Counted from the first letter of the stretch, positions 19,588 to 28,676 are shown. The stretch is DNA of 64,000 nt from Streptomyces sp. I6 (GCA_003725745.1 RHDP01000001.1:6179501-6243500); one strand, 5' to 3'. The notes: generated from the letters alone by a model not told the origin. Numbers and translations: made by a program.

Positions 19588-20321
19588 TCGGCCTTGTTCT
19601 GGCTGCCGGTGCCGGACGGCGTCTGCGCCCCTACACCGACACGCTTCCGAAGGCCCTCGTGCCCGTGAACGGGGACCTCTCGGTCCTCGACCTGACGCTG
19701 GGGAACTTCAGCGAGATCGGCCTCACCGAGGTCGCCGTCGTCGTCGGCTACCGCAAGGAGGCCGTGTACGCGCGCAAGGACGAGCTGGAGGCCACCTACG
19801 GCCTGAAGCTCACCCTGATCGACAACGACAGGGCGGAGGAGTGGAACAACGCCTACTCCCTGTGGTGCGCCCGCGACGTGCTGGAGCAGGGCGTGATCCT
19901 CGCCAACGGCGACACCGTGCACCCGGTCTCCGTCGAGCGGACCCTGCTCGACGCCCGCGGCGACGGCCGGAGCATCATCCTGGCCCTCGACACGGTCAAG
20001 CGGCTCGCCGACGAGGAGATGAAGGTCGTCACCGCGGACGGCCGGGGCGTCCGGCAGATCACCAAGCTGATGGACCCGGCCGGCGCCACCGGCGAGTACA
20101 TCGGCGTCACCCTCATCGAGCCCGGGGCCGCCGGGGAACTCGCCGACGCGCTGAAGGCCACCTTCGAGCGCGACCCCGACCTCTACTACGAGGACGGCTA
20201 CCAGGAGCTGGTGGACCGCGGCTTCCAGATCGACGTGGCGCCGATCGGCGACGTCCCCTGGGTCGAGATCGACAACCACGACGACCTCGCGCGGGGCCGG
20301 GAGATCGCGTGCCTGTACTGA
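19584..20321 (+). CDS. Nucleotidyltransferase (phosphocholine/inositol-phosphate cytidylyltransferase-like)
   Basis: 245-aa NTP-transferase-fold enzyme that activates a phosphorylated alcohol or sugar with a nucleotide. The signature is LVLAAGAGRRLRPYTDTLPK (residues 4-23), followed by a metal Asp in ILANGDTVHP. The NNAYSLWCAR and DYYED/EIDNHDDL features recall the LicC-type CTP:phosphocholine cytidylyltransferases and inositol-1-phosphate cytidylyltransferases. With two CDP-alcohol phosphotransferases in the same operon, production of a CDP-alcohol is the simplest reading (inference). The ATG overlaps the preceding stop by four bases; its own stop lies 13 bases inside the next gene. Confidence 0.85.
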   Translation: MIGLVLAAGAGRRLRPYTDTLPKALVPVNGDLSVLDLTLGNFSEIGLTEVAVVVGYRKEAVYARKDELEATYGLKLTLIDNDRAEEWNNAYSLWCARDVLEQGVILANGDTVHPVSVERTLLDARGDGRSIILALDTVKRLADEEMKVVTADGRGVRQITKLMDPAGATGEYIGVTLIEPGAAGELADALKATFERDPDLYYEDGYQELVDRGFQIDVAPIGDVPWVEIDNHDDLARGREIACLY

Positions 20322-21370
20322 CCCGGCTCATCCCGTCGCCGGTCGTCGTCGACATCCGCCCGGGCGCCCTGGAGGACCTGCCGGGCCTGCTCGCCGACCA
20401 GCGCATCTCGTCCGGAGGCCGGCTCGCGGTCGCGACGAGCAACGGCTCCGGGCAGGTGCTGCGCGAGCGGCTCGCCCCGCTGCTGCCCGACGCCGACTGG
20501 TACGAGGTGGCGGGCGGCACGATCGACGCGGCGGTCGGGCTCGCCGACGACATCAAGGGCAAGAGGTACGACGCGGTCGTCGGCCTCGGCGGCGGCAAGA
20601 TCATCGACGTGGCCAAGTACGCCTCGGCCCGGGTCGGGCTGCCCCTGGTGGCCGTGGCGACCAACCTCGCGCACGACGGCCTCTGCTCCCCGGTCGCGAC
20701 GCTCGACAACGACAACGGGCGCGGCTCCTACGGCGTCCCGACGCCGATCGCCGTGGTGATCGACCTGGAGGTCATCCGCGAGGCCCCGGTGCGCTTCGTC
20801 CGGGCCGGCATCGGCGACACCGTCTCCAACATCTCCGCCATCGCCGACTGGGAGCTGTCCCACCGGGTCACCGGCGAGAAGGTCGACGGCCTGGCCGCGG
20901 CCATGGCCCGTACCGCGGGAGAGTCGGTGCTGCGCCACCCCGGGGGCGCCGGTGACGACGGCTTCCTCACCGTGCTGGCCGAGGGCCTGGTCCTGACCGG
21001 CATCGCCATGTCGATCAGCGGCGACACCCGCCCCTCCTCCGGTGCCTGCCACGAGATCAGCCACGCCTTCGACCTGCTGTACCCCAAGCGCTGCGCGCTG
21101 CACGGCGAGCAGGTCGGGCTGGGTGCCGCGTTCGCCATGCACCTGCGCGGTGCCCACGAGGAGTCCGCGCTGTTCGCCGAGGTGCTCGGCAGGCACGGGC
21201 TTCCGGTGCTGCCCGGCGAGATCGGCTTCTCCGTCGAGGAGTTCGTCAGGGCCGTGGAGTACGCACCGCAGACGCGGCCCGGCCGCTTCACCATCCTCGA
21301 GCACCTCGACCTGTCCACCGACCAGATCAGGGACGCGTACGCCGACTATGCCAAGACCATCCGTAGCTGA
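20309..21370 (+). CDS. Iron-containing alcohol dehydrogenase family, glycerol-1-phosphate dehydrogenase-like
   Basis: 353-aa NAD(P)-dependent, metal-binding enzyme of the group that includes archaeal G1P dehydrogenase and Bacillus AraM. The nucleotide-binding segment is VVGLGGGKIIDVAKYA, with the cofactor/substrate loop AVATNLAHDGLCSPVA. Metal ligands are expected at the Asp of GIGDTVSN and the His residues of GACHEISHAFD and RCALHGEQVGLG. A G1P-type product would supply a polyol phosphate to the adjacent cytidylyltransferase (inference). The start is GTG at 20309, giving a 13-bp overlap that implies coupled translation. Confidence 0.82.
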   Translation: MPVLTRLIPSPVVVDIRPGALEDLPGLLADQRISSGGRLAVATSNGSGQVLRERLAPLLPDADWYEVAGGTIDAAVGLADDIKGKRYDAVVGLGGGKIIDVAKYASARVGLPLVAVATNLAHDGLCSPVATLDNDNGRGSYGVPTPIAVVIDLEVIREAPVRFVRAGIGDTVSNISAIADWELSHRVTGEKVDGLAAAMARTAGESVLRHPGGAGDDGFLTVLAEGLVLTGIAMSISGDTRPSSGACHEISHAFDLLYPKRCALHGEQVGLGAAFAMHLRGAHEESALFAEVLGRHGLPVLPGEIGFSVEEFVRAVEYAPQTRPGRFTILEHLDLSTDQIRDAYADYAKTIRS

Positions 21371-22127
21371 GCTCCGCCCGGTCGTCCACCCGGCCGGGGT
21401 GAAGGACCGGCGCAGCGGCGAGCACTGGGGCGGCCGCCTCTACATGCGCGAGATCTCGCTGCGCGTCACCCGCGTCCTGGTCGGCACCAAGGTCACGCCG
21501 AACCAGCTGACGTACCTGATGACGCTGGCGGGGGTGCTGGCCCTGCCGGCCCTGCTGGTGCCGGGTGTCTGGGGCGCCGTCCTCGCCGTGCTCATGGTCC
21601 AGCTCTACCTGCTGCTGGACTGCGTGGACGGCGAGGTCGCCCGCTGGAAGAAGCAGTACTCCCTGTCCGGTGTGTACCTGGACCGGGTCGGCGCCTACCT
21701 CTGCGACGCGGCGGTCCTCACCGGCTTCGGCCTGCGCGCCGCGGACCTGTGGGGAGGCGGGCGGATCGACTGGCTGTGGGCCTTCCTCGGCACCCTCGCC
21801 GCGCTCGGCGCGATCCTGATCAAGGCCGAGACCGACCTGGTCGGCGTCGCCCGGCACCAGGCCGGGATGGAGCCGGTCAGGGACGCGGCCGCCGAGCCGC
21901 GCTCGTCCGGCATGGCCCTCGCCCGCCGGGCCGCCGCCGCGCTGAGGTTCCACCGGCTCGTCCTCGGCATCGAGGCGTCGCTGCTCATCCTGGTGCTGGC
22001 GGTCGCCGACCAGATGCGGGGCGACCTGTTCTTCACCCGCCTCGGCGTGGCGGTGCTGGCCGCCATCGCCCTGCTGCAGACGGTGCTGCACCTGGTCTCC
22101 ATCCTCGTCTCCAGCAGGCTGAGGTGA
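21348..22127 (+). CDS. CDP-alcohol phosphotransferase, second copy, altered signature
   Basis: 259-aa polytopic membrane enzyme. The family signature D-x2-DG-x2-AR-x8-G-x3-D-x3-D is present as DCVDGEVARWKKQYSLSG, then VYLDRVGA: every position fits except the last, where the usual catalytic-base Asp is Ala. The DUF5941 protein in the same operon has the full motif. So this copy may be inactive, use the nearby Asp in YLCDAA, or act as a partner subunit. The ATG at 21348 overlaps the upstream gene by 23 bases. The RSSGMALARRAAAALRFHR stretch is an amphipathic loop between helices. Confidence 0.82.
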   Translation: MPRPSVAELRPVVHPAGVKDRRSGEHWGGRLYMREISLRVTRVLVGTKVTPNQLTYLMTLAGVLALPALLVPGVWGAVLAVLMVQLYLLLDCVDGEVARWKKQYSLSGVYLDRVGAYLCDAAVLTGFGLRAADLWGGGRIDWLWAFLGTLAALGAILIKAETDLVGVARHQAGMEPVRDAAAEPRSSGMALARRAAAALRFHRLVLGIEASLLILVLAVADQMRGDLFFTRLGVAVLAAIALLQTVLHLVSILVSSRLR

Positions 22128-22132
22128 GCCGG

Positions 22133-23005
22133 ATGAAGCTCGGCGCCGTCATCATCACCATGGGCGACCGGCCCGACGACCTGCGCGCCCTGATCGACTC
22201 GGTCGCCAAGCAGGACGGCGACCCGGTCGAGGTGGTCGTCGTGGGCAACGGCGCCCCGGTCGCGGGGGTGCCCGACGGTGTACGCACGGTCGACCTGCCC
22301 GAGAACCTGGGCATCCCCGGCGGCCGGAACGTCGGCATCCGGGCGTTCGGCCCGGCCGGCGGCGACGTCGACGCGCTGCTCTTCCTCGACGACGACGGCC
22401 TGCTGCCGAACAGCGACACCGCCGAGCTGGTGCGCCGGGCCTTCGAGGAGGACCCGGCCCTCGGGATCATCAGCTTCCGGATCGCCGACCCGGACACCGG
22501 GCTTACCCAGCGCCGGCACGTCCCCCGGCTGCGGGCGTCGGACCCGATGCGCTCCTCGCGCGTCACGACGTTCCTCGGGGGAGCCAACGCCGTCCGCACG
22601 AAGGTCCTGGAACAGGTCGGCGGGCTGCCGGACGAGTTCTTCTACGCGCACGAGGAGACCGACCTCGCCTGGCGGGCCCTCGACGCCGGGTGGATGATCG
22701 ACTACCGCTCCGACATGGTGCTGCACCACCCCACGACGCCGCCCTCCCGGCACGCGGTCTACCACCGCATGGTGGCCCGCAACCGGGTGTGGCTGGCCCG
22801 TCGCAATCTGCCCGCGCCCCTGGTGCCCGTCTACCTCGGGGTGTGGATGCTGCTCACGCTCCTCAGGCGGCCCTCGGCCGCGGCGCTCCGGGCCTGGTTC
22901 GCCGGCTTCCGGGAGGGCTGGGCCACTCCCTGCGGACCCCGCCGTCCCATGAAGTGGCGTACCGTCTGGCGACTGACGCGACTGGGCCGACCGCCTGTCG
23001 TCTGA
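22133..23005 (+). CDS. Family 2 glycosyltransferase
   Basis: 290-aa GT-A-fold enzyme. The start block is KLGAVIITMGDRPDDLRALI. The sugar-nucleotide/metal site is LLFLDDDGLLPN (a DxD-type triplet) and the acceptor/catalytic base region is FFYAHEETDLAWRALDAGW (ED/ETDL motif). The C-terminus is basic and hydrophobic, probably peripheral to the membrane. ATG at 22133 follows GAGGTGA at five bases; a GTG at 22124 overlapping the previous stop is an alternative. It presumably adds a sugar to the polymer made by the operon (inference). Confidence 0.87.
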   Translation: MKLGAVIITMGDRPDDLRALIDSVAKQDGDPVEVVVVGNGAPVAGVPDGVRTVDLPENLGIPGGRNVGIRAFGPAGGDVDALLFLDDDGLLPNSDTAELVRRAFEEDPALGIISFRIADPDTGLTQRRHVPRLRASDPMRSSRVTTFLGGANAVRTKVLEQVGGLPDEFFYAHEETDLAWRALDAGWMIDYRSDMVLHHPTTPPSRHAVYHRMVARNRVWLARRNLPAPLVPVYLGVWMLLTLLRRPSAAALRAWFAGFREGWATPCGPRRPMKWRTVWRLTRLGRPPVV

Positions 23006-23098
23006 CGGTCCGGGATCTGAGAGCATCGGGCGTACTCCGGGACCTGGCCGCCACCTGAGGCCCACCGCCGCGCATCCTGAACACGAAAGTCTCGACTT

Positions 23099-24028
23099 GT
23101 GAGTGACACAACCCATGACGGCGCGATCGCCACGAGCGCCCGGCCGTCTCCCGACGACGGTCTGACACCGGCGGAGCTGGCCGCCAAGTACGGCCTGTCG
23201 GTGAGCGGTGCCCGCCCCGGGCTGGTCGAATACGTCAGGCAGCTCTGGGGCCGCCGGCACTTCATCCTCGCGTTCTCCCAGGCGAAGCTGACCGCCCAGT
23301 ACAGCCAGGCGAAGCTCGGCCAGCTGTGGCAGGTCGCGACGCCGCTGCTGAACGCTCTCGTGTACTACCTCATCTTCGGCCTCATCCTCGGCGCGGGCCG
23401 CGGGATGCCGAAGGAGGTCTACATCCCGTTCCTGGTGACGGGCGTGTTCGTGTTCACGTTCACGCAGACGTCGGTCATGGCCGGTGTCCGGGCCATCTCC
23501 GGGAACCTGGGACTGGTGCGCGCCCTGCACTTCCCGCGCGCCTCGCTGCCGATCTCGTTCGCGCTGCAGCAGCTCCAGCAGCTGCTGTTCTCGATGGCCG
23601 TCCTGCTGCTCATCGTGGTCGGCTTCGGCAGCTACCCGTCGCTGAGCTGGCTGCTGGTGCTGCCCGCCCTGGGACTGCAGTTCGTCTTCAACATCGGTCT
23701 GGCGATGATCATGGCGCGGCTGGGCAGCAAGACCCCCGACCTGGCCCAGCTGATGCCGTTCATCATGCGGACCTGGATGTACGGCTCGGGCGTCATGTTC
23801 TCGATCAAGGTGATGCTGGCGGACAAGCCCGCGTGGATCGCCGAGGTCCTGATGTACAACCCCGCGGCCGTCTACATGGACCTGGTCCGCTTCGCCCTGA
23901 TCGACGGGTACGACTCGTCGAACCTGGCCTCGCACGTGTGGCTCGTCGGCGGGCTGTGGGCGCTGCTGGTGGGTGCCGCCGGGTTCGTGTACTTCTGGAA
24001 GGCGGAGGAGCGCTATGGCCGTGGCTGA
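23099..24028 (+). CDS. ABC transporter permease, Wzm/TagG-type polysaccharide exporter
   Basis: 309-aa ABC-2 family membrane subunit with six helices, preceded by an amphipathic N-terminal segment (LVEYVRQLWGRRHFILAFSQ) and a conserved YSQAKLGQLWQVATPLLNAL. Members export O-antigen or teichoic-acid-like chains already built on the inner face. GTG at 23099, 93 bases after the glycosyltransferase; the gap may hold a secondary promoter (GAACACGAAAGTCTCGACTT). The stop overlaps the ATPase start by 14 bases. Confidence 0.87.
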   Translation: MSDTTHDGAIATSARPSPDDGLTPAELAAKYGLSVSGARPGLVEYVRQLWGRRHFILAFSQAKLTAQYSQAKLGQLWQVATPLLNALVYYLIFGLILGAGRGMPKEVYIPFLVTGVFVFTFTQTSVMAGVRAISGNLGLVRALHFPRASLPISFALQQLQQLLFSMAVLLLIVVGFGSYPSLSWLLVLPALGLQFVFNIGLAMIMARLGSKTPDLAQLMPFIMRTWMYGSGVMFSIKVMLADKPAWIAEVLMYNPAAVYMDLVRFALIDGYDSSNLASHVWLVGGLWALLVGAAGFVYFWKAEERYGRG

Positions 24029-24815
24029 CCACCTCGACGCCCCGCTCGGCGCCCGGGTGCCCACCGTCATCGCCGACGACGTGCACATCGTGTACCGCGT
24101 CAACGGCGGCAGCGGAGGCAAGGGCAGCGCGACGGCCGCGCTGAGCCGGATCCTGCGCCGCGACCGCGGGGAGTCCCGCGGCGTCCGCAAGGTCCATGCC
24201 GTCCGCGGGGTCTCCTTCACCGCCTACCGCGGTGAGGCCATCGGCCTGATCGGCACCAACGGCTCCGGGAAGTCGACGCTGCTGCGCGCGATCGCAGGGC
24301 TGCTGCCCACCGAGAGCGGCAGGGTCTACACCGACGGCCAGCCGTCGCTGCTGGGTGTGAACGCGGCCCTGATGGGTGATCTGACCGGTGAGCGGAACGT
24401 CATCCTCGGCGGTCTCGCCATGGGCATGTCGCGCGAGGAGATCCGCGGCCGCTACCAGGCCATCGTCGACTTCTCCGGTATCAACGAGAAGGGCGACTTC
24501 ATCACCCTGCCGATGCGCACCTACTCCTCCGGTATGGGCGCCCGGCTCCGGTTCGCGATCGCGGCGGCGAAGAACCACGACGTGCTGATGATCGACGAGG
24601 CGCTGGCCACGGGTGACCGCAAGTTCCAGATCCGCTCCGAGGAGCGCATCCGGGAGCTGCGGAAGGAGGCGGGGACGGTCTTCCTGGTCAGCCACAGCAA
24701 CAAGTCGATCCGGGACACCTGCGACCGGGTGCTGTGGCTGGAGAAGGGCGAACTGCTGATGGACGGCCCCACCGACGAGGTCATCAGGGCGTACGAGAAG
24801 GAGACCGGGAAGTAG
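24015..24815 (+). CDS. ABC transporter ATP-binding protein, Wzt/TagH-type
   Basis: 266-aa ATPase partner of the preceding permease. It has Walker A GTNGSGKST (about residue 86), Q-loop region SLLGVNAALMGDLTGERN (the exporter-specific block), signature YSSGMGARLRFAIA, and Walker B DVLMIDEALATGDRKF with the H-loop VSHSNKS. The variant DEAL Walker B and YSSGM are typical of polysaccharide/teichoic acid exporters. It lacks the extended C-terminal glycan-binding domain of some Wzt proteins. The RBS is GGCGGAGGAG. Last gene of the operon; a hairpin follows. Confidence 0.88.
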   Translation: MAVADHLDAPLGARVPTVIADDVHIVYRVNGGSGGKGSATAALSRILRRDRGESRGVRKVHAVRGVSFTAYRGEAIGLIGTNGSGKSTLLRAIAGLLPTESGRVYTDGQPSLLGVNAALMGDLTGERNVILGGLAMGMSREEIRGRYQAIVDFSGINEKGDFITLPMRTYSSGMGARLRFAIAAAKNHDVLMIDEALATGDRKFQIRSEERIRELRKEAGTVFLVSHSNKSIRDTCDRVLWLEKGELLMDGPTDEVIRAYEKETGK

Positions 24816-24840
24816 CCGAGTCTTCCGCGGTGGACGGCAG

Positions 24841-24868
24841 GCCCCCGCCGGCCGCTCCGGCGGGGGGC
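24841..24868 (+). terminator. Terminator-like hairpin after the envelope-polymer operon
   Basis: GCCCCCGCCGG, a short CCGCT loop, and CCGGCGGGGGGC form a GC stem of about 11 bp, 26 bases after the operon's stop codon. It separates this operon from the hopanoid operon. Confidence 0.65.
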
Positions 24869-25234
24869 TGCCGCACGGCCGGCCCGCCCCGCCGGGGCCT
24901 GGGCCGGGCCGGGCCCCCTGCCGACCCGCCGTCAAGTCCGGTTTCCGACTGGTGAGTTCAGGTCGCACCGGATCCCCTCGCGGCGCGGAGGGAGCCCGGT
25001 CGAGGGCGGGAACGGGGCGGAACGTAAGCTGTACCGGTGCCGATTCACGGCAAGTGGGGCGATAAGCCCTGCGGGGATTCCGCCGGCCGGACCTCGAACC
25101 CCCTCGTGGGGACCGGCGGCGTGTCCGAAATAGGATGTATTGGGTCGGCAGTGTAGAACGGGAGACGTGACGGCCATGACGGAAGATCTCCAGCTCCGCG
25201 TGGGCAGTGCCGTCCCCGGACCTGGCAGCCCGCA
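24869..25234 (+). promoter_or_regulatory. Promoter and leader region of the hopanoid operon
   Basis: About 370 bp without a full-size gene. The segment 25115-25145 (GTGTCCGAAATAGGATGTAT) is A+T-richer; TAGGAT at 25131-25136 is a good Streptomyces -10 hexamer, though a matching -35 is not clear. Earlier, GGGAACGGGGCGGAAC with CGTAAG may be an ECF-sigma type element (25010-25027). The region ends with a 20-codon ORF listed separately. Confidence 0.45.
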
Positions 25235-25238
25235 GTGA
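25176..25238 (+). CDS. Possible 20-aa leader peptide coupled to hpnC
   Basis: ATG-initiated ORF encoding MTEDLQLRVGSAVPGPGSPQ, preceded by GGGAGA at suitable spacing. Its TGA overlaps the GTG start of hpnC (GTGA), so ribosomes finishing it could reinitiate on hpnC. The hpnC frame has no ATG, GTG or TTG for more than 60 bases upstream, and no strong RBS of its own, which supports coupling. It is short, so chance cannot be excluded; conservation of the ORF in relatives would settle it. Confidence 0.35.
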   Translation: MTEDLQLRVGSAVPGPGSPQ

Positions 25239-26161
25239 CAGGTACCCGGCAGGTGCGCCCCGACGCCACCACGCGCACCACGCTCGCCAAGGCCGCGGAC
25301 GAGAACTTCCCCGTGGCCCCGTTCTTCCTGCCCCGCGGCTGGCGCGACGACCTCATGGCCGTATACGGCTACGCCCGCCTCGTCGACGACATCGGCGACG
25401 GCGACCTCGCCCCGGGCGGAGCGGACGCCCGCCACCTGGGGCTCGACCCCGCGCGGGCCGGTGACCGGCTCGCGATGCTCGACGCCTTCGAGGCCGATCT
25501 GCTGCGGATCTTCCCCGGCGACGGCGACGGCGAAGGTCCCCGCCATCCCCTGCTGCGGGCGCTGGTGCCGACCGTGCGCCGCCGCACCCTCGCCCCGGCA
25601 CCGTTCCTCGGCCTGATCGAGGCCAACCGCCAGGACCAGCTCGTCCGCCGCTACCGGACCTGGGACGACCTCACCCGGTACTGCGAGCTGTCCGCCAACC
25701 CCGTGGGCCGGCTCGTCCTGGCGATCACCGGTACGGCCAGTCCCGAGCGGATCCGCCGGTCCGACGCCGTGTGCACCGCACTCCAGATCGTCGAGCACCT
25801 CCAGGACGTCGCCGAGGACCTGGCCGCGGACCGCGTCTACCTCCCGGCCGACGACATGAAGGACTTCCGGGTCACCGAGGGCGACCTGGCCGCGCCGACC
25901 GCGGGCGAGCCGGTGCGCGCCCTGATCGCCCACGAGGCCGCGCGCGCCGGGCGGCTGCTGGAGGAGGGCATCCCGCTCGTGGGCAGCGTCCACGGCAGGC
26001 TCCGGCTGCTGCTCGCCGGCTTCGTCGCCGGGGGGCGCGCCGCCCTCGCCGCCATCGCGGACGCCGGCCACGACGTCCTCCCCGGGCCGCCCAGGCCCAC
26101 CAGGACCCGGCTGATGCGCGAAGTGGGAGCCGTCCTGCACAGAGCGCGTAGAGAGGGTTGA
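25235..26161 (+). CDS. hpnC: Squalene-synthesis protein HpnC (hydroxysqualene synthase-type)
   Basis: 308-aa trans-isoprenyl synthase. In the three-step bacterial route HpnD makes presqualene diphosphate, HpnC turns it into hydroxysqualene and HpnE reduces that to squalene. The first Asp-rich site is YARLVDDIGD (about residue 46), the second LQIVEHLQDVAEDLAADRVYLP (about 180-200), where HpnC has a diverged form of DxxxD. The N-terminal block DENFPVAPFFLPRGWRDDL is typical of HpnC. Start is GTG at 25235, overlapping a leader ORF; the stop overlaps the following leader of hpnD. Confidence 0.92.
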   Translation: MTGTRQVRPDATTRTTLAKAADENFPVAPFFLPRGWRDDLMAVYGYARLVDDIGDGDLAPGGADARHLGLDPARAGDRLAMLDAFEADLLRIFPGDGDGEGPRHPLLRALVPTVRRRTLAPAPFLGLIEANRQDQLVRRYRTWDDLTRYCELSANPVGRLVLAITGTASPERIRRSDAVCTALQIVEHLQDVAEDLAADRVYLPADDMKDFRVTEGDLAAPTAGEPVRALIAHEAARAGRLLEEGIPLVGSVHGRLRLLLAGFVAGGRAALAAIADAGHDVLPGPPRPTRTRLMREVGAVLHRARREG

Positions 26162-26169
26162 GCCGGGCC

Positions 26170-27107
26170 ATGGAGGAATTCACACACAGGTCCGCGCCGG
26201 TCCGGGCCGCGTACCGCTACTGCGAGGCCGTCACCGGGACGCAGGCGCGCAACTTCGCCTACGGCATCAGGCTCCTGCCCCCCGACAAGCGCCAGGCCAT
26301 GTCCGCGCTCTACGCCTTCTCCCGGCGTGTCGACGACATCGGCGACGGCCTCCTCGGCGAGACCGCCAAGCGGGAACGGCTCGAAGCGACCCGGGAACTG
26401 CTCGGCAGGGTCCGCGACGGGGCGGTGGACGAGGACGACACGGACCCGGTCGCCGTCGCCCTCGCGGACGCGGCGCACCGCTTCCCCATCCCGCTCGACG
26501 CCCTCGACGAACTCATCGACGGCGTCCTCATGGACGTCCGCGGCGAGACGTACGAGACCTGGGACGACCTCAAGGCCTACTGCCGTTGTGTCGCGGGCGC
26601 CGTCGGGCGGCTCTCCCTCGGCGTGTTCGGCACCCTGCCCGGCGCGGTCGGCGGCGAGCGCGCCCCGAGTACGCCGACACACTCGGACTCGCCCTCCAGC
26701 TCACCAACATCCTGCGCGACGTCCGCGAGGACGCGGGCAACGGCCGCACGTACCTGCCCACCGACGACCTCGCCAAGTTCGGCTGCACCGGCGGCTTCCA
26801 CCGCGCGATCCCGCCGTCCGGCGCGGACTTCACCGGACTCGTCCACTTCGAGGTGCGGCGCGCCCGCGGGCTGTTCGCCGAGGGCTACCGGCTGCTGCCC
26901 ATGCTGGACCGGCGCAGCGGCGCCTGCGTCGCGGCCATGGCCGGGATCTACCGCAGGCTGCTCGACCGCATCGAACGCGACCCCATGGCCGTCCTGCGCG
27001 GCCGGGTCTCGCTGCCCGGCCGGGAGAAGGCGTACGTCGCGGTGCGCGGCCTCTCCGGGCTCGACGCGCGGCACATCTCCCGCAAGGCCGTCAGGAGGCG
27101 CGTCTGA
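26170..27107 (+). CDS. hpnD: Presqualene diphosphate synthase HpnD, one frameshift
   Basis: Condenses two farnesyl diphosphates to presqualene diphosphate. N-terminal half: YCEAVTGTQARNFAYGIRLL, then YAFSRRVDDIGDG (first Asp-rich motif). C-terminal half: ALQLTNILRDVREDAGNGR with the second Asp-rich motif, then TYLPTDDLAKFG. The two halves are in adjacent frames. Adding one C to CCCC at 26663-26666 turns GERAPSTPT into GERAPEYADTLGLALQ and gives 312 aa. I use ATG at 26170 (MEEFTHRSAPV); an upstream TTG overlapping the hpnC stop is possible but lacks the family's start. The Asp-rich motifs are intact on both sides of the break, so the enzyme is probably functional in the organism. Confidence 0.9.
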
Positions 27108-27213
27108 TGCCGCTGCCGGCACCCCCACGGCGCCCCCGCCCGGCCATCGGGCCGCGCACGGCCGTCCGGTGCGCCACGCACCCCGGCACCCTCCGAGCAG
27201 CCGGGGAGGGCGC

Positions 27214-28647
27214 ATGACCTCCCAGGACCGCACCCCCGAGCGGGGCGCGGTCGTCGTCGGCGGCGGGCTCGCCGGTGTGACGGCCGCGCTCCGCCTGGCG
27301 GACGCGGGGCTGCGGGTCACGCTGCTGGAGAACCGGCCCCGGCTCGGCGGGCTGGCCTTCTCGTTCCGGCGCGGCGAGCTGACCGTCGACAACGGCCAGC
27401 ACGTCTATCTGCGCTGCTGCACCGCCTACCGCTGGTTCCTCGACCGCGTCGGCGGCGCCCGCCTCGCTCCGCTCCAGCCGCGCCTGGACGTCCCCGTCCT
27501 CGACGCGGCCCACCCCGGGGGCCCCGCCTGGGACGGCTGCGCCGCACCGCCCTGCCCGTGCCCCTCCACCTGGCCGCGAGCCTCGCCGGCTACCCCCACC
27601 TCTCCCTCGCCGAGCGGGCCGCGGTCGGACGCGCGGCGTTCGCGCTGAAGAACCTCGACCCCGCCGATCCGGCCCTGGACGGTGTCGACTTCGCCACCTG
27701 GCTCCACCGGCACGGCCAGTCCCCGCGCGCCATGGAGGCCCTCTGGGACCTGGTCGGTGTCGCCACGCTCAACGCGACGGCGCCGAACGCCTCCATGGCC
27801 CTGGCCGCTATGGTCTTCAAGACCGGCCTGCTCTCCGCCCCGGTGCCGCCGACATCGGCTGGGCCCGGGTCCCCTCGGGGAGCTGCACGACACGCTGGCC
27901 CGCAAGGCCCTCGACACCGCCGGCGTCCGCACCGAACTGCGCACCCGCGCGACGGGGATCACCCGTACGGACGACGGGCGCTGGAACGTCACCGCGGGCT
28001 GCGGCCGGCTGGCCGCGGACACCGTCGTCCTCGCCGTACCGCAGCGGGAGGCGCACGCCCTGCTCCCCGAGGGCGCCCTGGACGACCCGGACCGGCTGCT
28101 CGGCATCGGGACCGCGCCGATCCTCAACGTGCACGTGGTGTACGACCGCCCGGTGTTGCGCCGCCCCTTCTTCGCCGCGCTCGGCAGCCCCGTCCAGTGG
28201 GTCTTCGACCGCACCGCCGCCTCCGGCCTCGCCGCCGGCGGTCCCGACGGGCGCCTCGTCGACGGGGGCGGAGGGCGAGGGGCCGCGCAGTACCTGGCCC
28301 TGTCGCAGTCCGCAGCCGAGGACGAGATCGACACCCCGGTCTCCGTGCTGCGCGAGCGCTACCTCCCCGAGCTCGGACGGCTGCTGCCCGCCGCCCGCGC
28401 CGCGAAGGTGCGGGACTTCTTCGTCACCAGGGAGCGCACGGCGACGTTCGCCCCCGCCCCCGGAGTCGGCAGGCTCCGGCCCGCGGCCCGTACCAACGCC
28501 CCCGGCCTGCTGCTGGCCGGGTCGTGGACCGCCACCGGCTGGCCCGCGACCATGGAGGGCGCCGTGCGCAGCGGGCTGAACGCCGCCGGTGCCGCCCTCG
28601 CAGCCCTCGGCCGCCGCCATGAGCATCCGCTCCAGGAGGCGGCATGA
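27214..28647 (+). CDS. hpnE: Hydroxysqualene dehydroxylase HpnE, three frame breaks
   Basis: FAD-dependent amine-oxidase-fold protein that reduces hydroxysqualene to squalene. The dinucleotide site is AVVVGGGLAGVTAALRLADAG with the acidic end LLENRPRLGG; the C-terminal FAD block is LLLAGSWTATGWPATMEGAV. Reading needs three frame changes, each solved by adding one base to a G/C run: near 27513-27525 (joins HPGG to PRLGRLRRTALPVPLH), at 27838-27841 (joins LLSAP to GAADIGWARV) and at 27871-27874 (joins ARVP to LGELHDTLARK). The result is 478 aa, normal for HpnE. About 100 bp separate it from hpnD. Three breaks in one gene are the densest in the window. Confidence 0.87.
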
Positions 28648-28676
28648 GACCCCCGTCCGGAACCAGAGGAGAGAAA

